Below, one piece after another: positions 8,971-15,152 of a stretch of 15,152 nt of DNA; the first letter of the stretch is position 1; each line of letters begins with the position of its first letter. The stretch covers positions 1 to 15,152 of the forward strand of contig QAXH01005621.1 of the NCBI GenBank assembly GCA_004335635.1, in the 5' to 3' direction. Position numbers and translations under genes: made by a program. Under the pieces are notes generated by a model. It saw only the letters and a list, made by a program, of their open reading frames with translations. It was not told the origin of the DNA and made no database searches. This stretch comes from Chloromonas sp. AAM2 (Eukaryota > Chlorophyta > Chlorophyceae > Chlamydomonadales > Chlamydomonadaceae).

Positions 8971-10174
8971 CTACGAGCCCTGCCCCAGATGAAATAGAAC
9001 AGCCCTGGGACGTTGAACCAGAACAGCCCTGGGCCAGCTATACCAGTGAGGACGTTTTGCAGGTTGGCATCAATGGATTGTTGAGTGGACCAGAATATTT
9101 TACAGCCTGGAAGTGATGATGGCGGACGTTATGAAGAACATTTTCTTGCTTTCATCCAAAAAAAAGAAGTTTGCCAGTTCTGGGACAATTCCTGGGAGGT
9201 ATCCAGTTCCACTGGGTGTTCTTTGAAGTGGACACCCGAGAAGGCGTGTACAGTGCCACTAAAAAGTCTGAAAATGGTTACCGTGATGGGTCATGTCTGT
9301 AGTGCTGACATGTGTCTTCAGAAGTCAGTAATGTAAGTCGCCACCAAGTGTTCCAGTTGCTTCACTCTCTTGAGCAAACTCGTGTGTTGCGCCCATAGAC
9401 GTCCCGCAACTCTGCCTTGCGACGAAGGGCCAGCTTCTGCACAGCTTCCCATGGGCGTCGCCGCCACTCATTTCAAAAATGAGATCTTTCGTGAAGTATG
9501 CCAACATCACTGGAATGGCATACATAAACTGCATTTTTGTAAATCAAGTACTATGGAAATCCAAAACTACCACTGGTTCTAGTGCTGGACACAAGAATTG
9601 TCCCAGATCTGGCAAACACCTTTTTTTCGTGCGCGCGTTTCAGTTGTGAGCTTACTTACGGGTGCACCCGGCCTCGATCCTGGATGACACGTGTGGGCTG
9701 AGCGATTCATGGTGTTGTCGGTGTGCCAGGCTGAGTGGCATTGTAAGGAGCAGACGAGTGATTTTCATTGTGGACTGTGTTGTAAGCCTCGAAGGTGGCA
9801 AGCACGATTGGCACGTGGATTATTACAGATAGTCCTGACTACTACTACTAAAGTGACATGCCGCATTCCCAATCGCCTCAGTATCCGATCAGCCTATAAG
9901 GTTTACCTGCGAGGGGGATTGCACCCCAAGGTGGGTCTGTTAACCACCAATATTGTGTCCATAGCAATCACATGGCCATGTGCCCAACTCAAAGCGGATT
10001 ACAATGTTTGTGGCAAACGCATTGTGCCTCTACAAGCCCAGCAGTGGCTACGTGGTTGGCTACCAGGAAGCTCTAAGAGTCTCAACGCTTGCGCAAGGGC
10101 AGCAGCATCCGACTACTTCAACGGCATCAGCTGTCACACTCATTCTCTGCCCCGGCCCATCACACCCATTTTGA
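8971..10174 (+). CDS. Candidate multi-exon gene, unrecognised product (tentative)
   Basis: Four segments read in a consistent phase. They are 8971-9062 (after TTTTACAG, ending TTGCAG|GTTGGC), 9106-9198 (after TTTTACAG, ending GGGAG|GTATCC), 9829-9930 (after GGATTATTACAG, ending CCCAAG|GTGGGT) and 9965-10174 (after TGTCCATAG, ending in TGA). Every junction is phase 0, and the first exon starts with two bases of a split codon. The peptides are fairly protein-like: an acidic segment with a repeated EQPW motif, then GGRYEEHFLAFIQKKEVCQF, then VYLRGGLHPK, then FVANALCLYKPSSGYVVGYQ with a Thr/Ser/Pro-rich tail. I recognise no domain. Two of the implied introns are only 43 nt (9063-9105) and 34 nt (9931-9964), far shorter than others here and smaller than usual for spliceosomal introns. 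These gaps may be decayed indels in a pseudogene, or some exons may be wrong. An overlapping frame at about 9165-9300 (peptide FHWVFFEVDTREGVYSATKK, then a stop) is an alternative. Confidence 0.35.
9157..9190. repeat. 34-bp perfect direct repeat, copy 1
   Basis: Thirty-four bases starting CAAAAAAAAGAAGTTTGCCA and ending GGGACAATT are identical to 15085-15118 on the same strand, 5.9 kb away. This copy lies within a candidate exon. The flanks differ immediately on the left and beyond the last T on the right. Confidence 0.9.
9380..9470 (-). CDS. Possible minus-strand exon fragment
   Basis: On the minus strand a GC3-rich stretch reads RPWEAVQKLALRRKAELRDV. An acceptor-like GAAGCTGTGCAG lies directly before its AAG CTG GCC codons, and a weak GAC|GTCTAT donor follows. 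The frame reaches a stop about 15 codons after that donor. It may belong with the minus-strand ORF at 10140-10343, but no phase test is possible because neither segment has two firm boundaries. It overlaps an intron of the plus-strand candidate gene. No family is recognised. Confidence 0.2.
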
Positions 10175-10343
10175 TAGAGCTCAACTGATCACAGGCAAAA
10201 AGAAGGATGCCGCTCGGGCTCTTCCACTCCCCTGATTCCAGCCCCTCATCAACCGCGCTCTTGAGGCGCTTCTGACACATGGCGTCCAAGTCCGCCAAGT
10301 TCCATGGGGTCACACACCAATTTGTCTTTTGGCACACATGCAT
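10140..10343 (-). CDS. Possible terminal exon, unrecognised, minus strand
   Basis: A minus-strand frame with clearly GC-biased third positions reads DLDAMCQKRLKSAVDEGLES, then EWKSPSGILLFACDQ, and ends in TGA at the low-coordinate end. A CATGTGTCAG acceptor directly precedes the AAG CGC CTC codons, so the exon may begin near 10278 rather than at the upstream ATG. Its tail overlaps the stop of the plus-strand candidate by about 35 bp, which would make the two genes converge. No domain is recognised. It does not resemble any CCT8 segment, although CCT8-like coding lies upstream on the same strand. Confidence 0.35.
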   Translation of the reverse strand: MHVCQKTNWCVTPWNLADLDAMCQKRLKSAVDEGLESGEWKSPSGILLFACDQLSSIKMGVMGRGRE

Positions 10344-10344
10344 A

Positions 10345-11071
10345 ACTTACCGTTGTCAGCCTGCACTGTCACTGCACGTTCCGTGAATGCAAGATTCCAC
10401 AACAGTTAACATTGGGTTCCCGAGCCACCTCCCAAAAGACAACCAGGCCTTGGAGACTTAAACGTATGGTGAGGTCAATCTTGGGCCTCAGACTCCTTTA
10501 TGCCTGCCTTTGTCGTCATACTTTGTCATCATACATGCTTGTGCTCCATACCTGCGTTCGTTTTGCTTTCTTGTTCAGGGTAGGCCAGGTCGGTGCCCGA
10601 CGTGTTCCGTATTTGCCGGGGTACACCAAGCTGTGACACGACTGTTGGCAGTATAATGGCATTCCCTTGTTGCACTGTTGCGTGTCCTCCGACGGCTTGC
10701 CTGGTGTAAGTACACATATACATATGCTGTCACTCTGGGAGTGCTCAACTCAGCAGGTGTTTGTGACAAACAAAACATTGGAGGTTGATGACACGTGGTG
10801 AACAACGGCAGTCAGTGAGGACAAGAGATAAGGCACTGCATGACTTGTGACAAGGTGCTCTCTTTCTTGCATTTAACGGTGTTGTGAGGGGAGGCGGTGC
10901 GTTGAGTGTATATGTACACATTTCATGAGGGGGGGGTCCACATGCACCGACCGTGAACGCTACCAAGCCAGACAAGAGACGAGGCTGGATACCGTCCTGA
11001 CTAACCTTGAGCAATCTTCCCGGCTACCTACACTATCCATGCAGCCCATAGCCCAAATCCCCATAGCTCAC
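10345..11071. other. No gene seen
   Basis: Only short overlapping open frames without splice support occur here. If the minus-strand CCT8-like exon at 11072-11176 were part of a running gene, its next exon should lie in this stretch and encode the glycine-rich strand and the ELRRFCR-like region of the chaperonin. I searched for it by eye on the minus strand and did not find it. Confidence 0.5.
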
Positions 11072-11176
11072 CTTGACCCCTGCATCTGCAATACTCTTGA
11101 TGTACTCCTCCAGGTTGTCTTCCTCCCCTTGCGCATAGGTCTCCAGTTCTTTGGCAGTCTTGATTAAAACAGTACC
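11072..11176 (-). CDS. CCT8: CCT8 (TRiC/CCT theta) exon, minus orientation
   Basis: After TGTTTACTCAG on the minus strand, 105 nt (35 codons, phase 0 at both ends) encode a peptide beginning GTVLIKTAKELETYAQGEED and ending IADAGVK before the donor AAG|GTGAGC. This matches the apical-domain segment of CCT theta, which in plants and animals reads ETKGTVLI(K/H)(T/S)A(E/K)(E/Q)L followed by an acidic helix and IADSGAK. CCT8 is one of eight subunits of the cytosolic chaperonin that folds actin and tubulin. The reading frame is intact. It is exactly the exon that should follow the one at 11814-12090, but it lies on the opposite strand and to its left. No other CCT8 exon was found, so only 127 of about 540 residues are represented in the window. 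Confidence 0.85.
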
Positions 11177-11555
11177 CTGAGTAAACAGCATGGAGTGCAT
11201 TGCATAATTGCATGAGAGCAACCAAGAGAACAAAACTCCGGGTGCCAGGCATGGTGCATGCAAACAAAACACCTGAATCCCTAGGCAAACCAGGCCTACA
11301 TGCACAGCAAAACAGGCAGAGCAACCCAAGCATCATGGAGGACAGCTGAGTGATCATCTGGGTATGTGTTGGGGCTAATGCAGATGGCCGCTATGAACAA
11401 CAAGACCTGCACAACAGTGATGCTCTTGGCTTTGACCAACTCTCCTGTAGAAGGCAGCAGTCAGTGTGTGCTCATGCCATCCTGAGAGCTGGCTAGTGTA
11501 TCTGGTCAAGGTGATGGGTGGAGGGCAGCAAGGAGGTGGACGATCTGGTGCGTAC

Positions 11556-11701
11556 CTGAACTTGTCGCATGGTTGCTACAGTAGGGGCAGGGTGGCCTCC
11601 ATGTCTTGCCTGGCCAATCTGGCCCAGCATGGCGCAGCTCGTAACAGCCTGCTTGTACACAGAATCAGCCTGGCGAGCCATCAACTCTGCCAGGGCGCTC
11701 A
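11556..11701 (-). CDS. Candidate exon of unrecognised protein between the CCT8 exons
   Basis: On the minus strand the acceptor CGACTGCTGACAG is followed by 146 nt open in one frame, then a TTCAG|GTACGC donor. The exon starts with two bases of a codon and ends in phase 0. The peptide includes SALAELMARQADSVYKQAVT and MLGQIGQARHGG. It does not match CCT8. Its phase-0 end would allow splicing to the CCT8-like exon at 11176-11072, which would make a chimeric transcript. That is speculation from phase alone. Confidence 0.35.
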
Positions 11702-11813
11702 CTGTCAGCAGTCGTGCTCCATTACCATGGCGGTGCGGATCAAACAGCGAATCCAGTGGTCGATGTCTGGTGCTGTCCTCAACATACCAATGGCTGTGTG
11801 CTTGCTGATACAG

Positions 11814-12090
11814 GTGGCCCGGCGCCATCTCAAGCAAAATCTTTGGGTATGAGGATGTGCTCTCGCAACTAGTCGCCGAGGCATGCATTGATGTGTTGCC
11901 TAAGAACCCTGTCAACTTCAATGTTGACAACGTGCACGTGGTCAAGATCCCAGGTGCTGGGCTGCCGGATTCCAGTGTGGTTAAGGGCATGGTGCTGAGG
12001 CGTGAAGCAGAAGGCAGCGTTAAGCACATGGAGGATGCCAAGGTTGTGGTGTATGCTCCAGGAGTGGATACATCGTCCATGGATACCAAG
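11814..12090 (+). CDS. CCT8: CCT8 (TRiC/CCT theta) exon, plus orientation
   Basis: After TTGCTGATACAG, 277 nt encode 92 full codons, preceded by one base of a split codon, and end at ACCAAG|GTCTGG in phase 0. The peptide contains AISSKIFGYEDVLSQLVAEA, then CIDVLPKNPVNFNVDNV, then SSVVKGMVLRREAEGS and a final GVDTSSMDTK. This is the intermediate/apical region of CCT theta: xASKQ(F/Y)G-E, the FNVDN(V/I) motif, the VxGMV motif and the VDT...ETK end are all in place. The frame is intact with no stop. The expected next peptide, GTVLIK..., is not found downstream on this strand. It is encoded at 11176-11072 on the other strand. Upstream exons for the ATP-binding N-terminal region are also missing from the plus strand here. 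Confidence 0.88.
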
Positions 12091-13374
12091 GTCTGGCCGG
12101 GGTCAGGACAAGTGATATACAGTGACTACGATGTACAGTGACTGCGGGCAAGTGGCAGTTAAGTGGTTTACATCAGGCCAGCGGATGGGCATAGCTGCTG
12201 TGCAAAGGCAATTTAGAGACTCTGCACTTCACCTCCGGGGCGAAGAGGACGAACAGAGGGTGCTGGTGTCGGGAAGTAGCCATAGGATCAACAGGTCACA
12301 CAGTTGTGATTCTCACTCTGACGTCATTCTGTGCTCCCGTGCAGGTTGCACACCCATCTACTTCAACATCTCCTTAAATAGATAGGACAGCTGTAGGGAC
12401 ATGTGGCCGGCTAAATCTGTGGGAGGGTTCTGCAGCCTGCTGTGTTTTTGTTGGCCGGTATGTCAATCGACTTCTTGCGTGGCCCGACATCGCCGGACAC
12501 TGCCTCTTCCTAATTTGTGTGGCCTGATGTTTCTGTGGCCACGTCATGGTTTAGTGGACGGAGCTCAGCATATTATGCTGTTCAAATTGCAAGCTCAATA
12601 ATCGCAGCTGTTGTGGCAGTAGACTGGTATTAGCTGCAATTTTCCAGAAAACCAACTGCGACTCAAGCCCTGACCAGCTCATCCTCTCATTCAGGCTTGT
12701 ACACGTATTATTTTTCCGTTGATTGCTTACTGTAGTTGATAGCTCAATAGCTCACTCTGGTAGTGCTCCATGCACAGCCTGCCTCAGTAAAAAACAAATT
12801 CTTGACGATTGACCACACGTGGTGGAAAAAGGCAAAACGTCAGACAGCTGCAGGTATGCAAATCAGACATGCACAATCTGAAAAAAAACACTGGGGGCCA
12901 GAGCCAGAAAGAGAGCAAGTTTGCCAACCTGCGACAGGCAGTTGTTCAAGCTTGGCTCGTGACAATGGTGTCATAATTCACAGCACCTACCCAACTCAAG
13001 ACACAAACAAAGCTGGTCACTATTCACCATCATCATGATAATCCGGTTAGCCTCAGCTCTCACAGCATTTCATTTGTTATATATCGGTCAGTCCTACCAC
13101 ATCTACAGGCTTAGTCATAAACAGGCTTCAACCAGCACAGTACCTGATCCAAACCGCAGCTTGTGGTGCAAGCTAGTGCAGATCAAGAAGCACAGGCTTG
13201 AATCACTCGCGCAGACTAGGTCCAGGACAGTGAGATATGACAGTTTTCACTTTGATCACATCATTCATACATGCTCTGGCGTCTGGCTGATGCAAACAGC
13301 CGGTACAGGGATACTCGTCAATTGACGCACCACTGTCTTATTGCATTGTTGCTCCTGCTTTTACCCATGTATGT
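12091..13374. other. No gene recognised
   Basis: This stretch contains only unsupported short open frames, for example 12401-12601 and 12763-13038 (+). It should hold downstream CCT8 exons if that gene ran rightwards, but none were seen. If it is the downstream side of the minus-strand gene ending at 13375, it includes that gene's 3' UTR. I found no TGTAA on the minus strand closer than about 12168-12172. Confidence 0.5.
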
Positions 13375-14599
13375 TTACTGCAAGAGCAGCACCAGTGCAA
13401 AAGACAAAGCTGCAACGAGTGTGCCGAATGCAACAGTCGCCATGTTCGCAGCCTGTGGTGGGTCACTGGCAGCGCCGCCAGCCACATAAGGGCTGTTGTC
13501 GTTCAGCCAAGTCTGCAAAGACAACAGCCATACGGATCAGGGTCAGGACCCGTGCGAAAGTAATGGAGACATTGGACACTTTGCGACAAGTACTTCTGCA
13601 CACTGCAACGGTGCAACAACACTTGTTGGAGATGACCATGTGACACATGATTCTGCACCGGGGTGTGACACTGCAACCGGGTGTGACACTGCAACTTGCT
13701 GGCTGAAGAAACTTTGGGATAACACCCAGTGTGACGTGGCTAAAAACACAGTGTCTCTCGGATGTTCTTACTACCACTCCAGGTGGCAAAGGGTGTGGAT
13801 GGTAGTTTCACATTGCGCAATAATGACTCAATGAGGCACTGCTACCAAAATGTGGATGTGCCATTTTGGCTGCTCACTCACCGAGAACTCGTTCCAGGAG
13901 CCGAACCTTTGAAAGCAAGAGTCATCATTGTATGTAAATCCTGTCTCAGACTCCCCAGCGCCTTGACGCTGCACAGACATTGAAAAGCGGGTACACTGAT
14001 TAGTCTATTCTAAATGCCACCTCAGGATCTGTATCTGTTCATGTCCATGACCAGCCACTGGTCACGTCACACTGCTATGGTACAACTGTGACCGGGAAGG
14101 CGGCAGCAGCAGGCATCCTACGTTGTCATTAGAAGAATACAGCACTCACGTTTGCAATGTACATGTAGTCGCAGCCCACGAGCAGGCCGGCCCAGGCTTG
14201 AGTGACATCCTGCACCAAATTGAGTAAGCAAGAAACCACATTCAAATGACGTGGCCGCCAGATGTTGAAAGTAAGCCTGCCGCGCATCGGGCACAGTCGA
14301 GCAGAGTCGCAAATCCCGCCACGCACCGCAGTGTCGTTCTTGTTCATGCAAAGATGGACTGGAGATCCGACATTAGTTGGTGGGCACTGGGCCTGCTGCC
14401 CCGCCCCCAGGGACAACGCTTTGTTGACCAGGTCATAGCACGCCCTGTCGTTGGCGTACTTGGCGTTAAGCAGCGCATCCAAGCGGGCATTGCAATCGCC
14501 CTGGACCTTGGGGCTTCCTCTGTTCTGCGCCGACACCCCGGCAAACAGTGCAACGAGCACAGCCGCCACAGCCATCATTCCAATGCGCCTTGCCGCCAT
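13375..14599 (-). CDS. Small cysteine-rich secreted protein, probably GPI-anchored
   Basis: Five minus-strand exons are proposed: 14599-14327, 14209-14150, 13968-13882, 13702-13580 and 13512-13375 (TAA). Donors are GTGCGT, GTGAGT, GTGAGT and a weaker GTGTCC. Acceptors are TTGGTGCAG, GTCTGTGCAG, GTTTCTTCAG and TGTCTTTGCAG. All junctions are phase 0, giving 226 residues. Residues 1-24 form a signal peptide (basic MAARR, hydrophobic core, cleavage after GVSA). The mature part has cysteines at 36, 54, 72, 84, 104 and 129, the first three exactly 18 residues apart. A very Cys-rich exon 4 follows, with a duplicated CSVTP unit. The C-terminus has a small-residue stretch (GGAAS), a spacer and an uncharged hydrophobic tail ending ALVLLLQ, the classic GPI-attachment signal. 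The protein would be exported to the cell surface or wall. I recognise no named family. Exons 1-3 and the last exon are well supported. The boundaries of exon 4 are less sure: a donor 30 nt later would leave a 37-nt intron. Confidence 0.7.
13661..13696 (-). repeat. In-frame 18-bp tandem duplication in exon 4 of the cysteine-rich gene
   Basis: GGGTGTGACACTGCAACC (13661-13678, plus strand) is followed at once by a second copy differing only at its last base (13679-13696). On the minus strand this yields two consecutive six-residue units with the pattern C-S-V-T-P-G/R. The in-frame length is consistent with the segment being translated. Confidence 0.85.
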
Positions 14600-14940
14600 C
14601 TGGACTTGCAAAGATGGTAGCGATTGATGCCTGGGCTGTCGAAACCGGTTGGCCGCCAAGTCAACCGTAAGCAGACCGTCCTTCACTCGAATGCTATTTT
14701 GGTAATGCTCTGATGCACACTACAAAGTCAGAAAGGCACTATCCGCCGCCTATGCTGTGATGCTTGTGGTGGCGTGTGCGAGGCGTGTGTCTGAAACCAT
14801 AGTAACGAAAAGTGTTGAGGCAATGTGTCCCCAGCACGCTCCCAGCACGCGCCACTTACTTTTTCGCGATGACGTGCGAGGCGTGTGTCTAATACCGAGA
14901 GGCCTTTCCAGAGCGATCTAGGGCAAGAAGTTGCCGCGGC

Positions 14941-14970
14941 TTGCACAAAGTTGCACAAAGTTGCACAAAG
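14941..14970. repeat. TTGCACAAAG x 3 tandem repeat
   Basis: Three perfect head-to-tail copies of the 10-mer TTGCACAAAG are seen directly, followed by CTCCG. They lie about 340 bp upstream of the start codon of the minus-strand secreted-protein gene. Confidence 0.95.
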
Positions 14971-15084
14971 CTCCGAACAAGAATTGTTATGTAGACAAAG
15001 TTTTTATCTCTCCGACCCAGTGTGTCAACGGGCATCTCTCTACTCCAAGTCACGGCTGGTATGCGCGAAGTATTGCTATGGACA

Positions 15085-15118
15085 CAAAAAAAAGAAGTTT
15101 GCCAGTTCTGGGACAATT
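15085..15118. repeat. 34-bp perfect direct repeat, copy 2
   Basis: Identical to 9157-9190. In one frame both copies encode QKKEVCQFWDN, continuing to different residues afterwards. This copy is 34 bp from the end of the window, so its surroundings cannot be judged fully. Confidence 0.9.
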
Positions 15119-15152
15119 TGTGTGAATATGTCTGTATTACCGCCAGGAATCC

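Larger units (their letters stand above)
14600..15152. promoter_or_regulatory. Upstream region of the cysteine-rich gene with direct repeats
   Basis: This region lies 5' of the minus-strand gene starting at 14599 and runs to the window edge. It carries a perfect 17-bp direct repeat, GTGCGAGGCGTGTGTCT, at 14776-14792 and 14874-14890 (98 bp apart). It also carries a related pair of CCAGCACGC motifs near 14832-14850 and the 10-bp triplet repeat at 14941-14970. These might be promoter elements or remnants of an inserted repeat. No gene is convincing here, though a plus-strand frame at 14931-15125 is open. Confidence 0.4.

Noticed and set aside
11407..11444. 38-nt minus-strand micro-exon reading ELVKAKSITVVQ
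   Set aside because: Its splice sites look reasonable, but its phase does not fit the neighbouring candidate exon at 11556-11701 and it is too short to judge.
11466..11852. Plus-strand 128-codon ORF running into the CCT8 exon
   Set aside because: It is in a different frame from CCT8, crosses the exon's acceptor, and resembles no CCT8 sequence.
13496..13834. Plus-strand Cys-containing 112-codon ORF
   Set aside because: It lies antisense to the minus-strand gene with better splice signals. Its cysteines come from the complement of the Cys-rich exon and its tandem repeat.
14129..14686. Single 185-codon unspliced reading of the minus-strand ORF
   Set aside because: It passes through a GTGCGT donor and a TTGGTGCAG acceptor. 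Splicing there joins two good exons in phase, and the extra N-terminal residues would bury the signal peptide.
1..15152. tRNA, rRNA, snRNA or complete transposon
   Set aside because: No T-arm-like GGTTCRANTCC box, conserved rRNA block, long terminal inverted repeat, or recognisable transposase or reverse-transcriptase motif was seen by eye.

Overview
This window looks like nuclear DNA of an intron-rich eukaryote, most likely a chlorophyte green alga, possibly of the Chlamydomonadales. The evidence is that coding segments are short and are bounded by GT...AG sites, often GTGAGT, GTGCGT, GTAAGG or GTAGGT donors and C/T-rich CAG acceptors whose phases agree from exon to exon. Long non-coding stretches carry microsatellites, minisatellites and dispersed repeats. 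No bacterial operon structure, Shine-Dalgarno pattern or tRNA/rRNA was seen. The lineage is an inference, because no search could be run.

Layout from left to right. At 53-188 (-) is an isolated, well-bounded exon of an unrecognised protein, cut by the window edge. From 189 to 2747 the DNA is gene-poor and repeat-rich, with an (AT)12 tract, a degenerate repeat family and a 12/21-bp minisatellite. At 2748-3851 (-) are two phase-compatible exons of an unrecognised acidic protein, reading leftwards. A roughly 0.5-kb divergent intergenic region with a strong inverted repeat separates it from the best gene of the window. That gene, 4333-7883 (+), has six exons and encodes a 344-residue protein of the low-molecular-weight phosphotyrosine phosphatase (LMW-PTP) fold. 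Its catalytic cysteine, most of its P-loop and its general-acid aspartate appear to be replaced, so it is probably a pseudophosphatase.

From 7884 to about 8970 nothing convincing is seen. At 8971-10174 (+) are four candidate exons of an unrecognised protein whose phases agree only if two very small introns are accepted. A GC3-rich ORF at 10140-10343 (-) may be a terminal exon of a converging gene. At 11072-12090 lie two consecutive exons of CCT8 (the theta subunit of the TRiC/CCT chaperonin) in opposite orientations. Their junction phase fits perfectly, so this is a broken or inverted CCT8 locus or an assembly error. From 12091 to 13374 no gene is seen.

At 13375-14599 (-) is a five-exon gene for a small cysteine-rich secreted protein with an N-terminal signal peptide and a C-terminal hydrophobic tail typical of GPI anchoring. 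Upstream of it, to the right, are short direct repeats. The end of the window carries one copy of a perfect 34-bp repeat whose other copy lies inside the candidate gene near 9.16 kb.

The genes show no evident functional link. They read as independent eukaryotic loci interspersed with repeats.
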